Of a DNA stretch of 64,000 nt, positions 45,881 through 56,585 are shown in pieces. Under the pieces are notes generated by a model, which did no database searches, was not told where the DNA came from, and saw only the letters and a program-made list of their open reading frames with translations. The translations under genes and the position numbers were made by a program. Source of the stretch: Topomyia yanbarensis (Eukaryota > Arthropoda > Insecta > Diptera > Culicidae); assembly GCF_030247195.1 (NCBI RefSeq), contig NC_080671.1, forward strand, positions 428,358,539 to 428,422,538, read 5' to 3'. Numbering within the stretch: position 1 is the first letter of the stretch; the number at the start of each line of letters is the position of its first letter.

Positions 45881-46744
45881 TATTGGTCAACTAAATGATG
45901 CTACAAGGACAAGGACAAGGATCTCTTTGTGGGTGCGCAACACGCACTCTTCTAATTAGAATTACTAGACATGTTAACTGTGCTATGTGACACTCCACGT
46001 AAATTAAACTGGAGCCGAGAAACAGACGACCCCCAGTTTACTTACTAACTTTATTTTTTTCTGGTATTCGAGTAATCGAATTAGTTACCACGGAAAATCT
46101 AAGCCCTGGGTAATCGAGTTTGACTTGTATTGCAAAAGACACACCTTATTAAAAAGTTTATCATAGAATTCTTGTACAAATAGCTATAAACAACTGATAC
46201 ATATCGTTAACTCGTTACCAATATGAATAATAAATGAAAACCAACTGAAAATGCAGATCACACCCTGAAAGTCTGAAAAATCGACTAGGGCCAAAATAGG
46301 TACATTTACCATAATAGGAAAATTTGCCCTGGTCATTTTATTTTCAATTTCTCCACGAATGAAGCTTAAATTCATGAAATAACGCAAAAAAAAGTTTGAT
46401 TCGATTATCCGGGTGATTCGATTATCCGGGGTGAGATTTTTTTCAAATCCCCGGATAATCGAGTCCGACCTGTAGTGTAAAATGTCTAGGCTATGTCGAT
46501 TGCATAAAAGCCGTGTTTGTATTGTTTCGTTCGGAATTCTCGTGCAGGAAATATGGATAAATGAGTCCTATACAGACCAATATTGTGAAAAAAAAACGGT
46601 TCAAACTACTCAGTATATCCAAATGTGGACGACGATAAGTCAGAAGACACATTGTAGTTGCATCCCCCATCGAGAGTGGGTACTTTGGGAGACTTCTTTT
46701 CCTGGATCTAATTTGTGGATATTTTTGGTCTTTGATTCGTTATT

Positions 46745-47128
46745 TTTCATGAAAGTTTGTACCAATACAACGAATGTGCAGCTGATACAACTCATGGTTC
46801 ATTCGCCTGCGCAACGTTCCGTCTTCCATCTGCACGCCACCATAGATGGTACGCAACACCTTTCGTTCGAAAACTCTAAGGGCGCGTTGGTCCGCCAAGA
46901 TTCGTCTCTGAATTTCTCTGCTGTTATCATTGTCATCGGTTACCAGTGAGCCCAAATACATGAATTTGTCGACCATCTCGATTTCGTCACCGTCAATCCG
47001 AACTCGGGTGGGAGGTTCACATTGTCGTCTCTAGAACCTCTTCCTCTCATGTATTTTGTCTTCGAAACGTTGATGGCAATTCCAATCCTGCTGGCTTCAG
47101 CTTTCAGTCTTTGAGCATATGTTTCATT
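46745..47128 (-). pseudogene. LINE polymerase C-terminal fragment, frameshifted
   Basis: On the minus strand it reads QRLKAEASRIGIAINVSKTK and YMRGRGSRDDNVNLPP, then, in another frame, MVDKFMYLGSLVTDDNDNSR, EIQRRILADQRAL, FERKVLRTIYGGVQ and RRRMNHELYQL. These are the thumb and C-terminal regions of the same general LINE type as 21150-21540. The frame changes near 46980, and sequence is missing between REIQRRI and the FERKVLR part compared with intact relatives. Both ends are truncated. Confidence 0.78.
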
Positions 47129-47131
47129 CAA

Positions 47132-48119
47132 AATTCAATAGAGATACGAATAGTGTAAATATCGCACGTGGAATGTCTCTTTTGAAAATTTTCATCGTCA
47201 AAATTTCATATTACCCAGTTAAGCCAAATATTTTTCTGATATAGCCATGAATTTCCTTAATTATAGTGTAGATACAGGCTTTGAATACAATTGAATTAAA
47301 GTTGAGTTGATGTAGCAGCAGACAAAAAATAGTTTTGTTTTCTCAAACCTTCGCAATTACAATTAATAAATATTTCAGATTGGCAGAAGATCTTATCACA
47401 CAACTTAGAAATGGATACAGAAATAGCGAGATAGATGCGATAGAAGAGAGACAGAGAGAGAAAGAATTAGAGAGAGAGAGAGAGAGAAAGAGATTGGGGG
47501 GGGGGCGTGTGGGGAATGGCAAATGATGGTTAATGCAGTGACATTATTTTTATAGGTATATTATTATGATGTATTGATTCTTACATTCTTATCATAAAAA
47601 ATGTAAGTAGTAATTTTTGCGCCATAACCAGTATAACCTAAATCTTGCAAAAGAGCTAAATTTTTGCTAGATTTTTGGGCTTCAAACATACAGTTCCTTT
47701 CGGTGACGCCACAAGTATAATTATATTAGAAATCTTTTATCTCACTACTAGGTGAATTACTTGTTGATCTGTGTATTGATATAACATCCAACATTTACCT
47801 CATGATTGAACGCAATGCCTAATCCAAGGAATTAATACTAGAACTCACTGTTTCTTTATCAACACATTATTTTGTCTTTGAAGTGAACTTATATATCGAT
47901 TTTTAAGAAATAGTTCATTTATTATAAAGGTAATTCACAAAATGTTCTCAACATCGAATTCCTTGAATCACGTAGATGTGTTTTCATACCCCAATATTCA
48001 AAATCGGTTTAGTTTTGCCCCTAAAACACCAGTAAAGCAATGCTCTGCATGAAACAATCTCATTTTTAATTAGTGGAAATTGGGAAGCGAGGACTAAAAA
48101 TACAAAATGTCTAATATCT
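47132..48119. other. Unassigned AT-rich DNA with a GA-rich patch
   Basis: No gene recognised. A (GA)n-rich stretch with a G-run lies at about 47445-47510. Confidence 0.5.
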
Positions 48120-48560
48120 CCGCCGCTCGTGCACGGATTTAGACAATCTATAGCTTGTTAGAAAGGTAGTTTTACAAGCTTCATATTTATGTGCAGTTTG
48201 TGGGACAATACTGTATTGTTCGAAAGTTATCTGGAAAAAACCTGCTGCGTTTTGACAAAATCGCCCATATCTCAGAAAGTAAACAACATATCTAAAATCA
48301 AAAATAATAGTGTCAAATGGCAACGTTAGGCCTTTCATTTGAAACTAGTTTCATTAAGATCGGTTCAGCCATTGCTGAGATAATTACATGACATTTTGTA
48401 CATACATACATACACACATACACATACACACACACATACAGACATTGTCTCAATTTGTCGAGCTGAGTCGATTGGTATATGAGACTCGGCCCTCCGGGCC
48501 TCGGAAAAAGTTGTCAAAGTTTGAGCGAATCCTATACATTTCTTTTGTAAGAAATGTAAA
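48120..48560 (-). repeat. Diverged member of the hairpin/microsatellite repeat family
   Basis: On the minus strand the hairpin GGCCCGGAGGGCC (48488-48500) is followed by a TG/TATG tract (48398-48443 on plus), then GGTTCAGCCATTGCTGAGAT and CCTTTCATTTGAAAC in plus-strand sense. The head differs (TTACATTTCTTACAAAAGAA instead of the GCCTTTCTC hairpin), so this is a distinct subfamily with the same layout. Confidence 0.65.
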
Positions 48561-49261
48561 AAGTAAAAAAGACAATAACGAAAAATATGTGACTATTGTA
48601 CAAAATGTATGAAATGGTAAACATACAAAAACGTAAAAATTTCCAGTATTTGTTTTGAGAGATGTCCTGCTAGATCTGTAGAGCTACAATTGCAGACGAG
48701 ACGGTAAATGTCACCAACTACAACATTGCTTAGCTACACCACTGCACAGTGGGAAAAAAGCATCAAAAATGCGACTTTATTCAACAGCGTGCCAAAACGC
48801 TAAGTGCGATTATCGAAAACGTGCACTCCTTATGTAAAAATGTCTGGGGAATCGATTGCATGTACAGTATGATTCCGTTTTTGGCAACAATATTTTTTAA
48901 TTTAGTTGCCAAAACTGGAACAGTGCCAAAAATGGAAACTATTTTTTTAATTTTTATTTTCAATTTGTGACTTCAAACATGTCACAAGGATTTGCATATA
49001 CGCAAAACATATATGAAAAGAAATGAAGTGATTGAAAACATTCAGCACGTTCAACTTTATTCAAGTTTTTGTCATATTCAGTCGTAAGTAGCTTCTTTGA
49101 AAAAATAAATAAATTTATTTACTCTCAAAAAAACTAATAAACCATCAAACTTTCATAAGGAATTGAGAATCGAATTGCAATCCTTGAAGATAATTAGGTT
49201 TGAAGAAATCCATTTTTGTGTTGAAAATCACTTGTAACTGTTGAGAGAGAAGCTTCATTGC
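48561..49261. other. Unassigned AT-rich DNA
   Basis: Starts with an A-rich stretch of GTAAAAA-like words to about 48640. A weak inverted pair (CCGTTTTTGGCAAC near 48869 and TTGCCAAAACTGG near 48906) is present. No gene. Confidence 0.45.
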
Positions 49262-49432
49262 TGGGAGCGGACATAGCTATGTTGGTAAATCGATTGCTTT
49301 GTACAGAGTTCACCTGGGATCAGTTCCCAACCCCGTACATAGGGAGATTTTTCCAAAGAGATTTTTCTAATCCGAAAAGAGAGTCGAACGACCTCAAGGT
49401 TAAAGCCTCTCACAATCTAAATAAAATTTCTA
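49262..49432 (+). mobile_element. Feilai-like tRNA-related SINE
   Basis: The head GGGAGCGGACATAGCTATGT, then TTGGTAAATCGATTGC, GGGATCAGTTCCCAACCCC and CATAGGGAGATTTTTCC has the A-box/B-box layout of a tRNA-related SINE and resembles Aedes Feilai elements from memory. The B box is degraded (GGATCAGTTCC). The 3' part includes GAGTCGAACGACC. No clear target-site duplication. Confidence 0.6.
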
Positions 49433-50124
49433 GAACAAAGTCTTTGTGAGAAATTAACTCATAAAAAGATAATATAGGACATCTGATACTTCCAGAGCTA
49501 CCTTAAATTGTTTTTAAGGTTCAAGAAACATTTTTGTGTTCAATCGTGTTCAGCTTTGCCACCTGTTTATCCATATAATGCATCTCACACTACCACACTG
49601 GGTACGCCACACAACTGCGTGATGAAAAAAACCACAGTCACTTTTTCAAAAGCACAATTCCGATCAGTCGATTGTGTTTCCTCCAACTATTTGTCATAAT
49701 TTGAATCGTAATTATCTAATAAATCGACTGATATTCCTCTTTTAAGAGATATGAAAAGGTTTTATATGGACAAACAGGTGGAAAAGCTAAACACAAGTTT
49801 TCCTACGCATACTACTAAGCGTTCAATACTTACACATGCTCACATAAGCTTTCTTGAGCCTTAAAGTCATAACAAATGAAGCATTAGAGATGGCCTAGTT
49901 TATTAGGCAAAGTTGCTTAAATTTAACTGTTTTACAATATTGTAGTACATTGCGCAATCACAAGGATCACCCTAATTACCATTTTACAAAAAAATCAAAA
50001 TTCGCCAGTAGTAGGGAGCGTTTTAACAAATTCACTCCCAAGAAGAAAGTGGTCCTGATACCCTAACCTTTCATTTAAGAAGTGAGCCCGATGACTTTTT
50101 TAACATGATGTCATTTTGGAACAC
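49433..50124. other. Unassigned AT-rich DNA
   Basis: No supportable feature. Confidence 0.45.
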
Positions 50125-50195
50125 CCTATTGCATAGTTGTCCAATTTTCTCTGGGATTTCCTATCTTTATGGGACTGATTCGCGATCATGGGTAG
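50125..50195. mobile_element. Second copy of the 79-bp fold-back element, diverged
   Basis: ATTGCATAGTTGTCC, GGGATTTCCTATCTTTATGGG and CGATCATGGGTAGT match the reverse complement or inverted arms of 13405-13483. One terminal arm is degraded. Confidence 0.5.
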
Positions 50196-50488
50196 TATAT
50201 TGCCTATGTAAAAAGGTCCTAGGAATCGATTGCAGATGGTCAGAATGGATGCACGAAATGTGTGAATCCGTTTTACCCCGTATTCTTCCTATGATTCAAT
50301 ATTAAAGTTAAACCAGGTTTTACATTTAGAGAAGACGTCGAATATGACTCATCCAAAGTAGTTGTTATTATGTAAACAAGTACACGGAAGTAAATTAAAG
50401 TAAAGAGCGTAATTTTTTTTCTCTCCAAGAGAATTGCTCTCTGGACTCCCTAGAAATGAGTGGCTTGTTTCTTTTCGCTCAATCGAAG

Positions 50489-51076
50489 ATGGCTTCGAAA
50501 CAGCAAGCACTTTGCGATCGTGTTGTACGGTTTTACGAAACGCATGGTCAACGTGGAAAAAAGTTTACGGTAGACCACTATCGAGACGAAAACGTGACCA
50601 TGAGTACAGTTTATCGGATCATGGCACCCCTGATTGTGGAGCGGAAGGCCGGTAGCGGCCGTCCGGCGAAGATAATGACGAAGAAGAAGAAGGAAGCGTT
50701 GGCAAAACTGTTCGACATTAAGGACGGAATGAGATTGCGTGACGCCGGCCGAAAATATCACTGCTCCCGTACCTTGATTCACCGAACGCTCAAGATAAGG
50801 GACATCATCTGCCAAAAGAAGACTCGGTCCCCTGAGTACACGGACGAGCAGATAGCGAGCGTGAAATCGCAGTGCCGGTGGATGACGAAGAACTACCGCG
50901 GGACGTCATTCGTGCTAGACGACGCAAGTTACGTTCGTCCCATTGAGGATTGTGTCGGCTCCCGCAGTACCCTAGTGTACAAAAATAATTGGTGGGCCAA
51001 GGATACGAAGCAGTTTACCAGTAAGATCCGAAATTGTATCCGGAAGATGGACGTCAGTGCTGTTCGCGTGCTATAG
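50489..51076 (+). pseudogene. IS630/Tc1/mariner-type (DD37E-like) transposase with internal deletion
   Basis: Transposases of this superfamily excise and insert elements at TA. The frame is open from 50456; I prefer the Met at 50489 because MASKQQALCDRVVRFYETHG resembles the family N-terminus. Paired helix-turn-helix DNA-binding regions lie at about residues 5-60 and 70-110, joined by GSGRPAKIMTKKK. The catalytic core starts with FVLDDASY, which gives the first Asp. It then jumps straight to RPIEDCVG, which holds the terminal acidic residue, at about 50930. The segment with the second Asp, roughly 100 residues, is missing in frame. The remaining length, about 195 residues, is near 60% of the usual 330-340. 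The C-terminus also ends early, at VRVL. Confidence 0.8.
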
Positions 51077-51129
51077 GGTTCACTAAGTCATCGAGGTAGC
51101 TTTGTTTTTGTGATAATTTTGGCTGTAGT

Positions 51130-52450
51130 TGTGCCTTGGATGATCTCAATTGCATGTTCGTCTTGGTATATCATCGCAACGGCCTTGAGCGTTTGTATGT
51201 CGTGTGTGCTAACGTGTTTGTAACTTTGCGTGTATAAATTCGGTTGTATAACAGTGTGACCATTCGCCTATTCGCGTGTGTTCTTGAATGATTGCGTGGA
51301 CCATGAATCTAATGCTTGATATTCAGTATACGGATCAGATGCTAGAAGAGATTGAGTTCCTCTATATCACTAGGGTTCCCGGTCATGTCACCATGGAACG
51401 TGTCGTTGTTGAATATTCACGCGGACCGCGTGTCTGATGTTTAATTTTGAGGGTACGGCTCAAATTTTAGAACTGAAGGTATGGACCTAGTACAATCCTA
51501 CTTGAGACCGCGTTCATAAACTGTTGGTGTTAAAACGTTCATTTGATCACGAGAGCGTGTTTATGTTTGCCAGATCGCGGGTGCACTTTTACATGGATGA
51601 TCGCAATCTCGTGTTCTAGTTTGTGACTAGGACTGTATTAGCGATCAGGCCTGGCACGTTTGTATGTTATCGGGTTTGATCACGAAGGCGTACGGTGAAT
51701 TTGAGTGTACGGTTCAGATCTAGAAGGAATTGAGTTCCCCCACCTCACTAGAGTATCCGGACTTGGCGCCCTAAGACTTCTAGTGTATATGAGTTTGTTT
51801 CATAAGACCTGCTTTTAGAACCAAAGGCTTCCGGGAGGGCACGCGTGAAAACGGGAACTGGTAAAATCGCGGGCGCAGATGAACGCGATGATATGATCGC
51901 ATGCGTGATCAGATTTGAATTATCGCCAAGGACACGGACGTTTCTATGTTAACGTGTATGGTCGCGTGGGAGTTCTTATTTAGCGTATGCTTCTCGGGTT
52001 TGAATTCGTCTATATAACCGTGTAGCCGTTTTCATATTCGCGTGGATTTTTGTAGGTTCGCGTCGTTATTCTGATGTTCAATTTTGAATGTATGGTTCAA
52101 ATGAACGAAGAAAGCTTGTCCCCTTCTCACGGGGGTTTACAACTCAGGTGCCGTAAAACTAGTTGTCTAGTGTACATAAGTTCTGTATTTTAGAGTGGGA
52201 GCTCCCCGAAGAGTATTTTTCATGATCATGCGAGAGCGTACGTTTGTATGTTGGCACATGAGACCCTGTTTATAAATTCGTAAGTGCTATTATGCTGAAT
52301 TCATCGCCAGGACGCTTATATGATTACGAGATCGTGGGCGATCACGTATGCAACCGTGTTTGTTTTATCTTGAAAGACTCGAGCGTTTGTATGTCATTCT
52401 GTGTGTCGTGTATTCTAGAATGTTTATAATTTCACCGTGTGGTCCTTTGC
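51130..52450 (+). repeat. Unnamed repeat family (GAGCGTTTGT motif), copy 2
   Basis: Matches 20265-21050 over several stretches, including CGTGTGTGCTAACGTGT near 51201, ATATCACTAGGGTTCCCGGTC near 51364 and GAGCGTTTGT at 51187 and 52381. It is longer and more diverged than copy 1. It lies directly downstream of the mariner-type remnant. No ORF. Confidence 0.55.
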
Positions 52451-53159
52451 CCGTGTTCTTTTGAGTGTCCCCAAAAGAGAAACCACGAAAGAAAAAAACT
52501 ACACAAATCAGTAAAGGTTAGTTGGGCTTATGATTTGTATACTACAATATATTAGAGAGACTTTAGATAGTGTGACAATCATGCGCAGAATATCAAAAAA
52601 TATAAAATAAAAGGTTGAAAAGGCAAAAACGTACAGCACATGAAAAACATTAGAACCCCAACCACCTCATATATAGTCAAATACACTATCTAATGGCTGA
52701 ACTTTGGTTTGGGCTGGTGATAGTAGAAAAAACCAGCCACATACAAAGGCCCAATAAGCCCTACCGGCCTTCTCCATGTACCACTATCAACGCGTATAGC
52801 AACCAACATCTTAAAGCAACTTTCTGTCAATATGAAAAGCTATAGTTGTGTTCAATAAAATTTGAATGGTTACTTTTTCTCGTTGACACTTTAAATGGAC
52901 ACTTACTAGTAATGAAGGATAATAATAAAGAACACAAAACTAAGAAAATGTAAGAACGTAAACAATGTAGAAAATGTAAAAAAGTAAGAAACGCAGAAAA
53001 TGCAAACAACTTGAACAATGGAAAATATGTAAAAATGTACTAAATGTAACAAAACTTAAAAAAATTAAATATGTAAAATATGTAAAAAAAAGTCAAAATC
53101 TGAAACATGTACATAATGCAAAATAGGAAAAATTTAAAATATGCCGCATATTCCCTTGA
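52451..53159. other. Unassigned DNA ending in an A-rich tract
   Basis: No gene. About 52915-53140 is A-rich with repeating AATGTAAAAA-like words. Confidence 0.5.
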
Positions 53160-53655
53160 ACGTCCGCTACATGCGCATTGCACACAACCAGCTCGATTGC
53201 AGCATTCGCACTACATGTCCAGCCCCCTGTAGTCTGGCGTATTTTATCTGACTTCCAATGTCAGCATCTTTGTATACTTGGTTTAACTCGTCATTCATGC
53301 GTCTACACCATTCTCCATGTTCTACTGTGCGACGAGTATTTAACGCAGAATTACTCTCTTAAGCACACCGAACACTCAATAGTTTGCTTCCTTCAAAGAC
53401 CATGCCTCATGGCCATACTGAGCAACAGGGAGTATCAACGAATCATATAGAGCAAGTTTTGTGCACATCTGTAAGCTACGGAACTTTAGCTGACTGCGTA
53501 GACAGTATAAAGTTCTTCTCGCAGCCGAAATACGCATTTTTACCTCTCGGCTAATATCGTTCTCTACCAGCTGCCATGTACCTTATCTTGTCACAGTGTA
53601 TAGTCAGTCCGATTCTCACAGCCTTCCTTTTAAAAGGCAAACATTCTTTGAGAAA
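53160..53655 (-). pseudogene. LINE polymerase C-terminal fragment, multiply broken
   Basis: On the minus strand, frames read KRKAVRIGLTIHCDK, then REVKMRISAARRTLYCLRSQ, LTDVHKTCSI, a diverged LYDSLI-like region and CRRMNDELNQVYKDADI with YARLQGAGHVVRM. Stops and frame changes interrupt it. The order matches the C-terminal region of the LINE fragments at 21150 and 46745, but the sequence is more diverged. Confidence 0.65.
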
Positions 53656-53717
53656 CTCAATTAGATAGAGCTAAAAGTGTCCATATGTGCGAATGAACAT
53701 GTTCTACGATATTGACG

Positions 53718-54094
53718 ATATTCTTTTTTTTTCAAGAAACTGATCATAGTAGGCTATATAAAATCTAACTTTTAAACGAAAATAGATAGTGCATAGCTGT
53801 CTTCGAGAAAGTTGCAGAGCATCTTTGAACACCAGCGCCTACTCTTTTGCGTGACTTCAGGAGGGCGGGTTTCTGAGCATTGCAATGGCAAGAAATCAGA
53901 CACAAAAATCTTAGGCTTAAAATCGTTCCACAAATCAACAACTATAAGCCACCAGAGAAAAGATGTCTTCTGAAGAATCAGTGGAAATGTCCTCCACTAC
54001 AATTTTATCGAAAACAGTCATGCACTATCTCTTATCGTTTAAAATTGAGATTTCCTATAGCCTACTGTGATCAATTTCTCAAAAAGGAATATTG
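53718..54094. mobile_element. Fold-back MITE with long inverted arms (about 377 bp)
   Basis: The left arm (CGATATTCTTTTTTTTTCAA, GATCATAGTAGGCTATA, AGATAGTGCATAGCTGTC) is repeated inverted at the right (TATAGCCTACTGTGATCAAT, GACAGT-like CAGTCATGCACTATCT). Each arm is about 90 bp with scattered mismatches. No target-site duplication resolved and no ORF of note. Confidence 0.65.
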
Positions 54095-54569
54095 CCAAAA
54101 GATGGCGCTTTTCATACACGTAAATATTGTAGAAGATGTTAATTAGTAAGTACGGATAATTTTAGCTACATTCTATTCACTGCCTCAAAAGCATGCTTAG
54201 AAGGTGCACGAGAACTGTGACCAAGCTCCCAAAATCATGAATAATAAACCTCATATTTATTGAAATTTATATTTCCGCATAAAATTAGTTTAAAACAAAA
54301 AACGTACATGACGTTAGACTCGAAAGTTTAGTAGCGTTACAGTAGTTGTGTGGACTAAAAGAGCCGAAAACTGAATGAAGCTCTTGATTTCAAGAGGTTT
54401 GTCACGATTTCCGTGATTTCTATATACTTTATAGGGATATTTTAGTGTTGAGCGAATCGGATTATGAAAGCGTAACCGATCAGCAATATGTTATGCTTGT
54501 TTTATGACACGAACACGATTTCGCGAACAGAAATCGCGACTCTACTTCTCGAGTCTATGATTCGCGGTC
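54095..54569. other. Unassigned AT-rich DNA
   Basis: No supportable feature apart from short TTCGCGA-like inverted words near 54500-54560. Confidence 0.4.
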
Positions 54570-55056
54570 GCAAGCAGTTTTACAACAGTTGTAACTTTTA
54601 GTTTCGGAAAGATTTGCTCATAAACACAGATAAGGCTAGTAACTGAAACTGTCACCTTTTATTTGAGTCACAACAGTTGTAAGAACTATTCGTAGAACTG
54701 AAGTTATTGCAATTAAACTGAATGGATTCCACTAAAGCAGTGCTGCCAGGGTCATTTTCAATTCACGGTGTAAAATGGAATTTTTATATAACTTCGTTAT
54801 CTTACAATACTACTGAAAACTGATAAAACCTATCGATTCAGATTGTCTTTGGCTATCTTTTTCGTGTGATTGAACTATTGTAAATGTTCTAGGTGAACAG
54901 TATTGAGCATCGGAAGGTGAAAATAAACAATTTATAGCAGGGCGAGAGAAGCACGTATCTTGATCAAAACAAGTTTTTCGTGTTTCTTAACATCAACAGA
55001 TATGAATAATTTTCGAACCCGCTTATGCGCTAGAAAAAAAGTTTGGCCTGAATGGG
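54570..55056. mobile_element. TTAA-type MITE (piggyBac-like), left end degraded
   Basis: Shares GCAGTGCTGCCAGGG, ATACTACTGAAAACTG and TTTTTCGTGTTTCTTAAC with 42614-43071. The right end GGCCTGAATGGGTTAA (TTAA at 55057-55060) matches the inverted left end of that copy (TTAACCCGTTCGTGCC) better than that copy's own right end. The left terminus is lost or replaced. Confidence 0.6.
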
Positions 55057-55078
55057 TTAAATATCGGCCATACACAAC

Positions 55079-56577
55079 CAGAGCCGTAGCGTGGTCTTCT
55101 GGCACCCTTGGCTCTCAGCTTTGCGCCCCTTTGATGCTTACTTTGGCTTTACTTCATTCATGTTTGATTGTCGTTCATTTCATGTAAATACCAGTCGCAA
55201 ATCTTTTACGGTATATTTATGAAATCATTCGACGATAGGAGTTTGAAGGCGACAGAAGAAGCATCTGTTCTGAAGACTGTATATTAGGGTGTCAATGACA
55301 TGTATGGGAAACAGGTGACCATAAAATTTAATAACCGGACGCACCTCAAAAAAAGCACTTCGAAAAGTCTCTTTACAAAATTTTAGCTCTAAGCCAAATG
55401 CGTTTACATACCCTACTGCGTTTACATACCCGCTCACAAAGTTGAGATCGATGGTGTAGTTATCGATTTGAGCTTGGGGTGCGTGGATCTACTGAAGGAC
55501 GGGATTGGCTGTTTCAAAAACCCTTTTGCTCCAATGAGCGAAAATTTTGAATGAAAATCGCACCGGACAGGACAAAATGGTGAGTCCCTTCAAACTAGTG
55601 TCGGGTGACCTTTGGCGAGACTGTTTTGCGTTTTATTCGACAAGGATCGTCTGCATGATCGGTTATTTATGCCGCTCGTCATACTTGCGGTATTGCCCTG
55701 ATTACAAGCAAATGGGCCTTTGTAACAGAAATTATTTTTTTCTCTCTTGAGAGGGCGTCAATTTTCTCTCTTGACAGGGCGTCAATATTCCAGCAAGAGG
55801 CAGCTCTGCCACAAATCCAAAGCAAAAACAGCACCTGGTCTTAGACATTTGAGAAGAAACAAGGAGTTTCCAACACTTCCAGGAACACCGAATATCTCAT
55901 TTGATATTTCAACCAGAGATTCCATTTACTGCAGGGTTGGTTGGACCTAGGTTGGGAAAAGGTAACTTTGTGATATGGCGGAACTCCTCTCGGCATCGAG
56001 GAGACTTCAATTTTCACGGTACGGCATAGGGTAATCTTGTCGATGATTATTAATATAGCTAGCTCTACGAACTTTGCTACAGCTTTTAAAAGGTGGCCTG
56101 CCTTACTGGCCATGACTACACTCCCGTTCCCCTTGTTTCTATGAAACTGATAAAATGGGCGGAAAAAGTTTGCTATAACTTTCGCTATTTTTGTTGCAAT
56201 TGGAAATCCTTGTTCTGTTTGTTGTTTATTCTAGACTAACAGGATCGTAGCGTAGTCTTCTGGCGCCTTTGACAGAGTCTCCGTTTTGTGCATTTTGCTG
56301 TCTACTTTGTCTTTCTTTTTCAGTTCGACTTTCAAACAATAATGTTGTGGGTACCTCCCAAGTAACAATTGAAGTTTTATAGCATGCTACAAGTGCAATA
56401 TAAGTTTTATGAATGGCTATAAAACCACCATAAAACCTCGATTGTTATTAGGGCTGGAAATGATACACCTACCCTGATTTATTCTATGACTTAACCTCAC
56501 TTATGTTATAAAGCAGACTAAGACATTGGCGCACCCCCTAAGGTTGGCGCCCTTGGCCAACCGCACGCTACGCTCTG
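55079..56577. mobile_element. hAT-type non-autonomous element (1499 bp)
   Basis: The left end CAGAGCCGTAGCGTGG and inverted right end CAGAGCGTAGCGTGCGG are terminal repeats. Flanks TACACAAC (55071-55078) and TACACGAC (56578-56585) are an 8-bp duplication with one mismatch. A second version of the left terminus occurs inside (AGGATCGTAGCGTAGTCTTC near 56241), suggesting a rearranged or nested copy. No transposase-like frame. Confidence 0.78.
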
Positions 56578-56585
56578 TACACGAC

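Larger units (their letters stand above)
40694..46472. mobile_element. TA-flanked pogo/Tigger-like element (5.8 kb) with nested elements
   Basis: The left end CAGGTCGGACTCGATTCTCC and inverted right end GGATAATCGAGTCCGACCTG match almost perfectly. TA precedes and follows (40692-40693 and 46473-46474). Inside each end, GATTCGATTATCCGGG-like units repeat (four at the left to about 40785, two at the right from about 46398). The CAG terminus, TA target and subterminal repeats fit pogo/Tigger elements; this is inference. No transposase remains. Nested inside are the elements at 41083-41953, 42614-43071 and 43280-45880, so the original element was much shorter. Confidence 0.78.
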
